Positions 44,865-56,550 of a stretch of DNA of 64,000 nucleotides are shown piece by piece. Where the stretch lies: the NCBI GenBank assembly GCA_026874595.1, contig CM049313.1, positions 22,874,008 to 22,938,007 of the forward strand. Reading direction: 5' to 3'. Under the pieces are notes generated by a model. That model worked only from the letters and a program-made list of their open reading frames with translations. It ran no database searches and was not told where the DNA came from. Position 1 is the first letter of the stretch; each line of letters begins with the position of its first letter. A program made the position numbers and the translations under genes. This DNA comes from Sipunculus nudus. Its lineage: Eukaryota; Annelida; Sipuncula; Golfingiida; Sipunculidae.

Positions 44865-46990
44865 CTTGGAAAATATATATTCCACGATGTTTGCTATAGA
44901 AAATAAACCGCAGTCCCCACTGCCTATTTTTTGTTGTTGTCTAGAAAACTGTATTCTTAGGCTATTTGTAAGCTCCCCTGTATAGCAGGACTATCTAAAA
45001 TATATGTTTCACTTTTCTCCTTTATTACAGCAACTCAGTGTTTGGTGCCAGTAAATAAAATATGTATGTTATTGTCATCGCCAACTTGTGTGAATCTAAA
45101 ATAGTAACCCCATTTCCCAGTGTGTTGATTCTTCACTGGCAATTTTAATGTATCCTGGAGGTCTATGTCATGTAGAGTTTTCTTGAATTGATTTTTCATT
45201 ATCTGACTGGCTGCCTGCATGTGGTCGTTTTCTATATATTCATTATTACATATAATTTTCTTATGTTGCAATGTCAAATTTAAATGATACAGCCATGTAT
45301 TTCCAGCAGGTCTGAGGCAAAGTTTTTAGATGGTTTTTCTTCTTGACTTTCTGTTTTAGTTAAATCGAGTGCTGAAAAATGACTTTTGACATTATCTGTA
45401 ATTTAGCAACTATTTTGAGTGCCAGTGACTTTTTTTCTTTGCATTCAGCTTGTGAGTGTTTGTTTGATTGTGAGTGTACGGCACAGCATTTTTGTTGGAT
45501 GATTGTCTGATGGTGATGGAAGAGTGTCCAAATCATTTGGAATATTCATTTGTTCATTCCCAAATGTGTATGTGTTGAAGTGTGTGTTTTTAATGTAGTC
45601 AATCTTTTTGAAGTACTTTTGAAGACCGGTGATATTGCACCATCAAGCAAACAAGTGTTTTCATCCTCTTTGACTTTACCATTCTCATGCTCGAATCTCA
45701 GTTTTTTTCTTAACTTTTAAGTTTAGTTGTTTTATGGTTTTGTGCTTGTTTGATTTGGAACATTTCAAAATTGGATCTAGGTGTTTCAGTGTCATTATTG
45801 TTCATTACTTTTGCTGGTGACGGAAGGATGTCAAGATCCTGACTGTGTGTGCTGACTTGTGATGCAATGAATTTTTGTTCTGAGTCTGGCGTGGTTTGTG
45901 CTACAGGGTCTGAAATGCATTTTATTTCCGGGTTCAAAGTGTTTTGTGCAATCGTCCAGATGGGGATAATGTTGCATTGAGAAGGATGGAGGCTTCACAA
46001 TCTGGCGCAAAATCTACAATAAAATCGCCTGGCCCTGGCTACTTGCAACCTGGACGCTTATCTTTCTTTGAACGCTGCCTCTTTGAAAGGATGGATTGTT
46101 TAGCTGCCAAGATGTGGCAGCATGTAGCCTCGGCCTTACATTGGCACTCTTCCTTGGGGAAGAGTGTCACAGCATAAGTCTTTTTATCCTTAACCACAAA
46201 AGCATTGAAATTTGGAATGAACTCAATTTTGTTGTTGTTGATCAGATCAACTGCTTTATCAACTTCTGTGTTTCCATGTCTCAACCTGTTGCACATTTTC
46301 TATAAATCATCTACTGAATTTGGACTTGTAACAAAATTATTAATATTTTGTGTTGCTAGCTCTTTTGTCTCTTCTTGGCCCACTGTGTTCTCTATCAGAT
46401 CGCCAGATTTAAGAATCCTTGCTATGTATCTACCTGCCTTAGTTCAAATTGACCAAAGTCAAATGTGCCTCTTGTAATCTCATTTATATAATACGATTGA
46501 AGAGAGTAAGGGTATCCTTAATTACTTCTTTCCACTCCATCAGTCTTTTCAACACTGTATTCAGGGATTCTACTGCGTTGTTGGTAACTTCTGTGAATGG
46601 GCTGAATATTTAAATTGTTTTAATATCTACTTTCCAGCATGGTTCAATGTCATCTTTCAAATGATTAATAAAATAAGTTTTAATTGGTTGGCTGCAATAG
46701 CTGGTAACACGCTTTTTCTGCAAGGAATTCTGTCTCAGATTCTGAGCTCATCAACTGTGTCACCTGATCTTGATGTACTCTAATTTCCTCTTTCTTAATG
46801 CTGTTTTGTTTATGCAGCCTGTGCTTAATGTCATTCTTAATATGATTCCAACAGTATATTAATTTTATATTTGGAAAAACATTTGTAATTGCACTTGGGA
46901 ACCCTGGCTCTCTGTCTGTAATCAAGGAAATGTTAGATAGTGCTAAATTGAGCCTTTCTTTAAAATACATGCAAGAATAAGACTTTTAAT
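44865..46990 (-). pseudogene. MULE-type transposase with SWIM finger and Ulp1/SENP-like protease
   Basis: Read on the minus strand from 46990 downwards. The MULE DDE region is ITDREPGFPSAI, then YCWNHIKNDIKHRL (46970-46680), then in other frames FTEVTNNAVESLNTVLKRLM and RGTFDFGQFEL. A SWIM zinc finger follows at 46296-46039 (C-x-C-x6-C-H in CQCKAEATCCHILAA). After a low-complexity spacer (45937-45710), a C48-like domain begins near 45277 (NNEYIENDHMQAASQIMKNQF), has the His of FTGTKH next to a stop where Trp is expected (about 45036), a LDS Asp in another frame, and SGDCGLF with the catalytic Cys codon at 44912-44910. Stops and frameshifts throughout. MULEs carrying Ulp1 proteases are known in plants (KI-MULEs); fusion of transposase, SWIM and protease in one animal element is inferred from collinearity. 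Confidence 0.82.
44870..45277 (-). pseudogene. Ulp1/SENP-like C48 protease domain
   Basis: C48 peptidases use a His-Asp-Gln-Cys active site to cleave SUMO-like tags. All four positions can be found here across frames: the His before the TGA at about 45036, an Asp in YILDSP, a Gln about nine residues before the Cys, and the Cys of DCGLF. The TGA replaces the usual Trp after the His, a one-base change. Confidence 0.75.
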
Positions 46991-47093
46991 ACAAGTGAAG
47001 TAATACAATATATACAACTTATCATATGCCCAAATTCCTAGATTTTTTTTTAGTGTATAATAAAGAATTGTTTTTATAAAGAAGAGTAATTAC

Positions 47094-47347
47094 CGATACA
47101 ATCTGGTCTCCCAACAGATGAATACAGGTAGACGTGACCACCATCCTGTTACACCGGTGGTGTCGTGCTGGCTTGGAACCCATCTGCACTGTTCAGTCTT
47201 TCCACAGCATCTTGCCAACATAACTTTTCGGATATCTGGAGGATTGGCTCCGGTGGGGTAACTTCCGTTGGTTCCGCTCTTCCTACTTGTTTTCCACATG
47301 TCACAGGCTTACAGGACTCATTCGTGACTTGTTGGCTGTAACACCTG
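47094..47347 (-). pseudogene. Probable exon of the minus-strand gene, MULE side
   Basis: Starts after a TTTCCCAG acceptor with CAGGTGTTA, the same start as the exon at 49030-48916, and ends at a CG|GTAATT donor. It codes for TCGKQVGRAEPTEVTPPEP, then LQISEKLCWQDAVERLNSAD, then a stop and VYLYSSVGRPDCI. It lies between the SGNH exons and the MULE transposase, all on the same strand. Whether it belongs to either is inference. Confidence 0.45.
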
Positions 47348-47419
47348 CTGGGAAACAAGACAGATATGGTCAATCTGTTAAACAATAGGCTGTCCATGGT
47401 TCTTGACAAGCATGCCCCA

Positions 47420-48665
47420 GTCCTGACAAAAAAAAATCACTGTACATCCCGCTCGTCTGTGGGTTGTTTCTAACATTAAAGTAGAAAAACAAAAACGCAG
47501 AAAACTTGAGAAACAGTGGCTGAGATCATAATATGTAAATGACCACAGTCTGTATAAGATTCGAAGGAACTATGTTAATCAGCTCCTTAACGATGCCAAG
47601 ACAACATACTTTTCAAGTAAAATTCTGGACAATCAGTTTGATCAAAGGCGCTCTTCCGGATATCAAAATCATTGTTGAACATCAAACAAGGGTCTAGCAC
47701 CCTGTAACAACAGAGAAGAGCTTGTAGAAGCTTTCAGCGAGTTCTTCACGACAAAGATCAGGGACATCCGGAGGTCCTTAGACTCTGGTACTAGTTCATC
47801 TGAAAATCGCATCTTTTAATGTTGACGTTGTTCAAGCCAAAACTAACAGCGTTCAATCTTTGCGACACATGCAGGATTCTGATATTGAAACACTCATTCA
47901 GCAGTCTTCTCCTAAATCTTGTATGATAAATAGTTCCTACCTATATTTTGAAAGAAAGTCTAGATGTGCTGCTGCCTCCAATCTGCAAATTTGTGAATTC
48001 ATCCTTGGTAAATGGTTGTTTTCCAGACTATTTCAAGCAAGCGCTTGTCACCCCACTGGTTTGGAAACCAGGGCTGCCACGGATATAAAAAAAAATTAGA
48101 CTTGTGTCCAACCTTGCTTTTGCATAAAAAATCATTGATAAGGTTGTAGCTAAACAGCTCCTATAGTATCTAGCTGTAAATGAACTCATAATTTCAGTCG
48201 GCATACAAGCATTTCATAGCAATGAAACAGTGCTGCTAAGAGTACAAAATGACATATTAACCAGCATGGATAACCAACCGCTTGTCCATTCGGATCTCTC
48301 AGCAGCGTTCGATACAATTGATCATCAGATCATGCTTAATCGACTGCCAGTGCGCTACGGACTTCAGTGTTAAATTGGTTTCGTACCTTTTCTAACAGGT
48401 CGATCACAATGTGACCGTTCTAGGAGCAAACTCACCATCCCTGCCTTTGATTTATGGAGTACCACAGGGGAGGGTGTTGGGCCACATTCTATTCACACGA
48501 TATACTACGTAAATTCAAAAGCTGATGATACATGCTTTATCTTCAGTTCAAACCATTCGGTCTGTCAGAGGAATCAGCATCAACAAAACTGCAAATATGT
48601 GTGCAAGAAATTAAAATACGGATGCGTCATAACAAACTAAAACTCAATGATGATAATACTTAACT
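47420..48665 (+). pseudogene. CR1/L2-like non-LTR reverse transcriptase remnant
   Basis: Plus-strand frames with many stops. Near 47410-47540 is a basic linker-like region. At 48286-48326 HSDLSAAFDTIDHQIMLNRL is a clear RT motif, followed by a GVPQG-like site altered to TTGEGVG and a weak ADDT near 48520. It interrupts the minus-strand gene remnants around it. Confidence 0.75.
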
Positions 48666-48915
48666 GAAACTGGAATGGAATCTGAGGGCTGCAAAACAGA
48701 TATGGGCCATCGGGAAACAATTGCGAAAGCGTTAAATCTGTTCTTCAGTCATGCAAGTTAATATTACATTACATGTACATAACATTTACAAATATTAACA
48801 TGAGCAACATTTCTAGCCTGCAGGTTTTTTGTTGACCTATTGATCTTTTTTTAATTTTTTTTTTCTATGACTACAGTTCTATGGCAATTTTAGCCTTTTA
48901 TGCAGTAATACTTAC

Positions 48916-49640
48916 CACTGTGGGCCTGGAAGTGTGTGTCTTTCTCTTGGTTTTGGTGCAGCTGGGCTTACTGGACTCTCCTGATGACTGATTGCTGGAC
49001 ACTGGTTTGGAATCTGAGGGCTAACACCTGCTGGGTAACAGGAAAAGACAGACCATCATGTGCAAAATGGCCATTCGGACTCTTGTTTCTCAGTCATACT
49101 CACCACGGTGGGCTGGGAAGTGCATGCTTCTACCTCGGGTGTTGTGCAGCTGGGCTTACTGGGCTTCTCTGATGACTGGTGGTCAGGTACTGGCTGTGAA
49201 TCTGAGTACTGTTACACCCGCTGGAAAACCTAAGGAAAAGAAAAAACATCATGAATAAATTGACATATGGAATCCATTTTTCTGTCATGCAAGCTGATGC
49301 TACAAAACATGAACATCCGGACCCCCCCCCCCCCCCCATTTAATTAATTGTTCCTTGTATATGTTCCTTGTATATATGCCGAGCTATCCTGAAAATTTCA
49401 TCATAATCACTTATTAACTTTTTAAGCGATTTTCTTAATAGACAAACAAACTAACATTGGCAACATAGGTAGTGTATTATTTAACTTTTTCAACAGTTCT
49501 ATGGCTATGTTTACCTTTTGTGTAGTGTTATTTACCACGGTGGGCCTGGAAGTGTGTGCCTCTTTCTTGGTAGTTGTGAAACTGGGCTTACAGGAATGCC
49601 TTGCTGACGATGTCCATCAACACTGGACAGAACTGCATCA
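48916..49640 (-). repeat. Tandemly repeated proline-rich exon, three copies
   Basis: The 3' end of exon 49847-49536 and the exons 49220-49104 and 49030-48916 end alike: a (S)PVSPAA/VSQL..PR.(R/K)H(T/A)LPGP.W peptide followed directly by GTAAAT, GTGAGT or GTAAGT. The two later exons also share starts (GGTGTTA/GGTGTAAC). A fourth start-related copy is the exon at 47347. Confidence 0.78.
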
Positions 49641-51274
49641 GACAAACTCGGCAAAGAATGTTCAATCAGAAACAAATTGTGAATGAAAATGTAATGCAGG
49701 TATGCATCCTCCGCAGCCATATCCTGGAGAGCAGCATTTACATCTTCAGCCACTCTGTTACATTTGGCGATGTACTCTGATGTGGTGATGCTACATTGAA
49801 ATCTGTCGTCCCCTCTTGGTAGGATACTCATCACAACAATGTCAGCCCTGCAGTATAAAGGCATTCATTTCTGATACATATACAAGGGTGTCTGTGCTTA
49901 CTTGGTAATATTAAGTGTTCTTTTATGGTTAAAAATTGGGTATTGCTGAATGTATATATGAATTAGAATTATTTGATAGCACACCATTCTCAAACTGGCA
50001 TGATATGATCATGTATGATACAAATACAAGACAGATATCAATTACTTAGCATATTAAAAGTGAAAGATCTCAAGTCAAAATATCTTTCCACTTAAAGAAT
50101 GAACATAAATGTGTCAATGTTGATATGTTGTATGATTAAAACACATTACATAAGGTAATCGCTCACCAAGGCTGAGCATCGTAAAGATCAGCTATAACAG
50201 CTGCTGGAAGTGGTTTATCAGTCTTTGGATGAGCCTATGGCAGGTCATTAGTTCCGATGATCAGGACAATGATCTACAACATCAAAAGTTGCCCTTCAGG
50301 TATTTACAGTGATATTTAATTTCAGTTCGGATGTGACATATTACCAATCAGAAATATTGCATTTCTCCAACTGGTACACTTCTTTCAAAGGTTAGGGTGT
50401 ACTGAGTATGTGTATCAATCTTATAATATCAATGTTAAGTTCAATTTTTTGTTGAAAAAAAATCTACATATTGCAAATTAATGTTGTTAATAAATTTCTT
50501 TACTATTCAAATGCTATTTAATATTAGGAGTATAAGTGCTCATTGACATGCTGGAATATATAATAAGGTGTAAATACTTTGTAGCATTTCATTATCTCTT
50601 AAAGTTGGCTCGACCTTGCCTTGAATAACACTGGTACACTAAAATAATTAGGAATATTGGGCAACCTTTCATGGGGTTTAATGTTTAGCTCACATGGCCA
50701 TATTACATCTGCACTTTTTTCAGATGTATCCCTGCATGTAACATTTGGGCCAATTACTATTTTTTTTTATTACTTTTTCATTATTAAATTGCCTCAGGCC
50801 ACGTTTCAAATATTACACAGTGCAGAATCAATGTATACCTTACTGACCTGTTATAACTTACTTATCTAATTAAGTTTATGTCCATTTGAAAATGGGATAT
50901 TTTAATTTAAAAGCTTACATATATAAACAAATAGAAATAAGTATCATATATCTTAACACGAATTGGAAATTAAAATCCACGACCTGTTTTGCTTTGGATA
51001 ATGAGCTAGCTGCTAATTTATACTAGAAACTAATCCTTACAGAATCAATAGTCATAATTCTGTTACATGTCATAGTTTGCACTTAAACTGATATTAAAGG
51101 GCATAATGAATATTGAAAAATAAAACTCGCGTTGTGGAATATCACAGCTTTTGAAATATCTGGGAACAGTTCTCTGGTCCTGCATCCTCGCTTTGAGATA
51201 AAATAATACCTTTCATCTTCAGCATGCTTGTGCAGGTACTTCCCCTGGGAGTGACCACAGACCAGAGCAGCCAT
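48916..51274 (-). pseudogene. SGNH-hydrolase-like gene, spliced, one in-frame stop, repeated exons
   Basis: Minus-strand exons: 51274-51146 (ATG with G at -3 and +4), 50273-50167, 49847-49536, 49220-49104 and 49030-48916, each with AG and GT borders; the first three join in phase. SGNH blocks appear in order: GHSQ (block I Ser), then IIVLIIGTNDL (block III G-x-N-D), and VDGHRQQG (block V Asp-x-His type). The family hydrolyses ester or acyl groups; the substrate here is unknown. A TAG at 50237-50235 interrupts exon 2 right after GTNDLP. No other stop is seen in the first three exons apart from that one, so the lesion is recent or polymorphic. An additional stop lies in the fourth exon. The segment between exons 1 and 2 is short for the family, so an exon may be missing. 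Confidence 0.7.
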
Positions 51275-52364
51275 TACAGCAGAAGGTTCAGGAGAAAGTT
51301 GAAAATGTGAAATCAGACATGATGCAACGAGAGTCATATAATATACTGATATTCTAGATTGTAACTTACTATTTATAAGAACAGCCTCTTGTGTATATTT
51401 ATTTGACATGTTGCTACAGCAGTCCAACAAGTAAGGGGATTTGCTTTACATTTTACATCAGTCATAAAAATTACTGCTCTGCTATGGCATCTGGCCAACC
51501 GTGACTACTTCATTACTAGCCACCGAGGGTGACTAAAATGTTAAATATAACTGAGGGTAGGTCTACATTTTAGTCACCATTCCATATATGCACTTGGGTT
51601 GGATTTTAAGATCAGTATTATCTGTGTCTATAAATGTGAGAAAACCCATCCTTATCTCGGGTTTCTCATTTTTTAAGACAAAATTCTGTTATGATAAGAT
51701 AATTGCATAAATCCCAGTTTAAATATGTCTACAACCCTTATAAAACGGGACCAGTAAACAAAGCATTGTCGCTTTGCACCACTCTTACTGCAACTGTCAT
51801 GGAGGTTATGAGCAGTACGACCCGTGTCTTCTTTTGGTCTAGTCTTCTGAGACCAAAATACAGAGTAACTAGAGTAAATGCACTTACAGTTGCCAATATG
51901 TTACAGTTGTATTGAAAATAAGATACTTTTGCCATGGTGAAGAAGTTTTAATGTCACCCCATCCGTAAAACTGAAAATATAACTGCCTTTCCCGGAAAAT
52001 ACGATCATATCGTGGTCAAACACCACTTATCTCTATATTTTGGGAGGCGACGAAACAGTTGTCCGTTAACGGTGCTAGACGTTTTTTCGCTGCAGGCGGT
52101 TACTTCATTACAAGCGCCCATTCAATTGACCCCCCCCCCCCCTGTTTTATGACACTAACCTTGTCATTTATAGACTGGGGTCAATGCAGGTGTCTGAAGG
52201 CAGGCAATGCCCTGGGATGCAGTTTGGAGAGGAATGAACATTTGCATCACAATGAAACATGATTTTGTTTCTAACAGACAAAGAGTTAAATAACACAAAT
52301 ACAGAAAATAAAGATAAAACACACATACCCTAACAAATATCAACTTATATGATTATGTATATAA

Positions 52365-52416
<52 letters not shown>

Positions 52417-53025
52417 TCTATGTATATAAGTATTTGACCCAATTTTTAATTTAGATACATGATTTTAAATATTTATTCATATATATATTTATATATATAT
52501 ATGTATATATATATATTTATCATTTTGCCGATTCCCAAAATACCGAGTCCAGTTTGCCGAATCTGCACTATTCAGGTTTTTGGAGCGTCGGAGTATTCAG
52601 GGAGTGAACACGACATAAACAGTATAAAACGGCATTGACGGAATGCTAATTTCAGTGTGTACAAACAAGAAGCACTCGCCCAAATTACCGCGTCTAAACA
52701 GTTACCTGTCCGCAACGAGTCACGCATGACTTGTCATAGCCGACTCTTTTAGGTCCCCGGAAACAAGCGATCGAACATGATTTTCTCGTGTTGCTGCTGA
52801 CGTAATCTTGTTGCTTTTTATAATAATTATCGTTTTAGTTATGCATATTGTTTTAGTTTGTGGTTACTTTTGTTGTTGATCATAATACCTAGCCCGACTC
52901 ACTAAAACCAGAGCGGTTCCTAAACAAGTGACCCCTGGGTCATGACGCTCAGCCGACTGGTATTTTGAAAACGTCCTTGCACAGGCATCTATTTAAGATA
53001 ATGTAATTGGCATCATAGTTCATGC
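51275..53025. other. Non-coding stretch
   Basis: No gene recognised. (TA)n array at about 52370-52412 and a C tract at about 52131-52142. Confidence 0.55.
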
Positions 53026-53029
53026 ATAT

Positions 53030-53530
53030 TAGCTTTGAGAATACGGGTAACAGTGACCTAAATTTAGGTTTCCAAGAAGTCTTTTCATGGACCTCCCTAA
53101 ATGTCAAAATAGAAGATTCTAGGTCCAATGGTTGTGATTTGTGCCCTGCTTTTGTATCAAATTTCCATTATTCTGGAGGGTATTTAAAAGCCCCATAGTT
53201 CCGACAATATGGGTGACAGAGACCTAATTTCCGGTTTCCAAGAAGACTTTTCATGGGCCTCCCTGCATGTCAAGAAAAAAGATCCTAGGTCAATTTACAT
53301 GCAAAGAATCATGGTGATCCATGCATTAGTTGATCAGATACTTGAGCTTTTGTATCAAATTTTCCATTATTCTGGGGGGTACTTCAGAGCCCCTTAGCTA
53401 AAGAATTAGGTAACAGAGAGCTAATTCCAGGTTTCAAAGGAGATTTTCATGGACTTCTCTGGATGTCAAGTTAGAATATTCCAGGTCCAGCGGTTACAAT
53501 TTGTGCCTTGTTAACGGACAGACGACCAGA
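53030..53530 (+). repeat. Three-unit tandem repeat, about 175-base period
   Basis: GGGTAACAG.GACCTAA.T...GGTTTCCAAGAAG.CTTTTCATGG and TTGTATCAAATTT.CCATTATTCTGG.GGGTA recur from about 53043, 53209 and 53410. The array ends in GGACAGACGACCAGATGG, a GGACAGACG-type terminus seen in other repeats here. Confidence 0.85.
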
Positions 53531-53873
53531 TGGACAACGGACAAAGAGTGATTGCTAAAGCTCAGATGACTAACAGTCAGCTGAGCTTAAAAATAGTGAC
53601 AATACATGATCGACCCGTGTTTCTCCTGACTTAATCTCGTTGCTTTTTTTGCATCCTTTGCTACGGGGAAAATATAATTAATGTATGTTAACATAAATAA
53701 CATTAACTTATTATTAAAAAGGACTGTCATAACATGAAGTAATATGAAATGAATAGAAACTCGTTCTCTGATGGTTTATGATTTAAGGCTGTTTTTTTTA
53801 ATCTTTTGATGTAATTAATTAATGTTGTAATAACAATAACCTGAGTTCCCTATCGAACCTGAGTTCACCATGC

Positions 53874-54062
53874 TTGGCAATCGAGAAGATCTCTGATGAA
53901 CAAACACTGTGTCATGAACAATGTTGGTACGCTGAGAGAGAGAAAGAAAAAGCAAGTTTGCAGAGGGAGTTATTGGAAAGCTTGGCGGAGGTGGGTGGTT
54001 CAGCTGATGAGACACGTTCGCCGGCAGGGAGCAAGCATCAGGGAAAAACACTTCATATATAA
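53874..54062 (+). CDS. Possible small ORF or exon with coiled-coil character
   Basis: 62-residue frame rich in Glu/Lys heptads (ISDEQTLCHEQCWYAEREKE, then LQRELLESLAEVGG). Composition is more protein-like than its surroundings, but no domain, splice partner or transcript signal is recognisable. It may be an exon of an unseen gene or chance. Confidence 0.2.
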   Translation: MAIEKISDEQTLCHEQCWYAEREKEKASLQRELLESLAEVGGSADETRSPAGSKHQGKTLHI

Positions 54063-54165
54063 TCACACCGTATATATAATTACATTGGTTAATATACTTG
54101 CATATATATATAATTACTTGCATATATATATGTGTGTGTGTGTGTGCCAAACGCCGCCGTGTTGA

Positions 54166-54725
54166 TAATGCGTTTCACACATTTTCATGATCCACGTCTG
54201 ATTTAAATCTGCTTTACAAACCTTCTCCCATCACTGATATGGTGTATCCGTAACATGTCAGTCCAGATGAGTAAATATGCAAACAACACGGGTGTTACAT
54301 CAACATCGGTACACAGGAGTACACAAAGTGCACATTTGAAAGTCACCCCACTTTATAGAGAAAAATGATCTGCGGATTAATTGAATGATTAGTGAGAACA
54401 AGCTCGGACAAATACCGTGCCCATTGATGAAAATAACGTAACAGGTCATTCCTGATGAGTATATTTGCAAACAAAACGGGTGTTACGCGAAATTGTGTCA
54501 CAACTGAAATATGAATCATTGAATGTGTATATATGTATGTATATGATCGTATGTATTTAAATGATAATGTTATTGTATATGTATAATTTTCACAGGGCCT
54601 TAATGGAAGAACCGAATGACTTCTGAACAAGTTGCCCATGCAGTGACTGTTTTTTTTTTCAAATGAACAATTAACCATTTATTTCATGGATCTACAATCC
54701 ATAGTGTCCTTATTTAGCAATATAT

Positions 54726-54787
<62 letters not shown>

Positions 54788-55185
54788 ATGAGAGTGGGTC
54801 TGTCTCTGTTCAGTGAAATAATGTTTGATCGTTTTTCCAAAACCCTTCAAATGAGGTGTCCTTAAAAATTAATATTGAAAATAAAACCAGTATACATGTT
54901 AAATGGCTATTTATTCAAAAGATAGACTGATTGTCAATATTTCCACAGAATTTATACAGTAAACGCTTGTTCATAAATAAAAATGTTTTTCTATGAAGCA
55001 ACTGAAAAAGACTGACTGTCCATATTTCCACAGAATATATACAATATATACGCTTGTAGATAAATTAAACAGTTGTTTGAGCAACAATAATCTAATGAAC
55101 ATGTGCATGATTTTAAATGCAATATGACTGTGTAAATTGTCTAAGCTAAATTAGATACCGAAATTAAAACATATGGATATTGTTA
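54166..55185. other. Non-coding stretch
   Basis: No gene. A (TA)n array lies at about 54731-54782. Two copies of GACTG.(T/C)TGTC.ATATTTCCACAGAAT.TATACA lie about 95 bases apart at 54926 and 55010. Confidence 0.6.
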
Positions 55186-55189
55186 TATT

Positions 55190-56209
55190 TTGAAAATCTC
55201 TTGTAGCCCTCGTGACGACGCATTGCTGGCATGTACTCATCGACTTCTCGACACTCGCTGTAACTCTTGCTGCAAGTGCTCCATCATAGCTGCCCTCTCA
55301 CGATATATCCTCCTCGAAGGCGGTGGCTCTGCTCCTAGGATGGCGTTTCTCCTGGTGCGGTCGGTTGTTGCCTGCTCCTCCTTAAGCTGTGTTATGAGTT
55401 CATAAATGTTTGGATGACACTTGCCTGCAGCCTGCGCGAACCCATTGTGCCATCCCTTCAGCATTTGTTCGTCTTTATCTCTTGCCGAAAACGTTCCACA
55501 TGGAAATTTGGAATGGACTGTCCGACCAGGTATTTCGGAAATAGTGAAGCAGGTCCTGTACGACCGGGCGATTCGCGGCTGACATGCAGATTTTAAAATT
55601 GAAGGTTTGACGCACAAAATTCCGTGGAACGTAAGCGAAAGTCGTCAGTGATCGCACAAGCTTTCATACATCCTTATCCCTGTGATATGATGGCGCCAAC
55701 CCCAGAGCCTGCACTTTACGATACACGGCTTTCACGAGTGCAGAAAATCAAGTGCAATTGTAGGTACCATGGCAGATTCAAAGTCGGACATTATCTTGGT
55801 TGGGTGCAAAGCCAAACCGATTCGCGCCATCTTTCTTTGCAGGATGCAAAACATATCGAAATTTGTCTCAGCGTGAGTAAGTAACCACGATAGATAATGT
55901 GAAGTGTGTAGAGCGGTTTGAAAAGTGGAGGCGCCACCATAAAAGTTCCATCCATGAATACTGTGTTAGCTTCCGTAGCTTGTGCAGGTTATCTTCTGTT
56001 GCGAACAGTATAATTTCTTCGTCCTGATGAAGAAGGACAGTTTTACTGTTCTTGGAAGTAGCCCATTCACCGGGAAGATCGATATCCAAACGTGCTGTTG
56101 GAAAAGGAGACACGTTTTCGTGGCGAGAACGATACATCTGTGATTTACATGATGCGAGCTGAGGCACAATCACGTCATCATCGGGGGCTGGTGCCTCGCA
56201 GCATCCCAT
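55190..56209 (-). pseudogene. Second MULE-type transposase (FLYWCH-associated type)
   Basis: Minus strand. The N-terminal side (SRHENVSPFPTARLDIDLPG, then EEIILFATEDNLHKLRKL, then SWMEL near 55950) resembles the region leading to the first catalytic Asp; here DG is read as EL. The C-terminal side (LLHYFRNTWSDSPFQISMWN at about 55560-55500, then after a one-frame shift EQMLKGWHNGFAQAAGKCHP and PPPSRRIYRERAAMMEHLQQ) matches the conserved end of these transposases. Intervening frames are shifted. It is a different lineage from the SWIM-bearing MULE at 45-47 kb. Confidence 0.75.
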
Positions 56210-56550
56210 GTAGCTGCGATATACCTGTAAAACAATAACAAAATATATTTAAATAGTCATAACATATTTTCTTCAAGTTGGACATGAAGTCCGCATTTGC
56301 TATTGAATCATTTGTCTCTACAAGCTTTTTATCTTACGAGTAAAACTGAAGCAGTCTGGTCAGCAAACAGATTTATTTGTTAAAATTACTAAAACATATT
56401 ATTATATATTTATACATGTAAATTTAATAAGACAATTATACATTTTAATCACTAGACCTAACATATGAAATTATAATAAAAATAATGTAGAAGAATTAAA
56501 CGTGGTAATCCAACAGGGAAAAAAAATTGTACAAATTAACTTTCGTTGTT

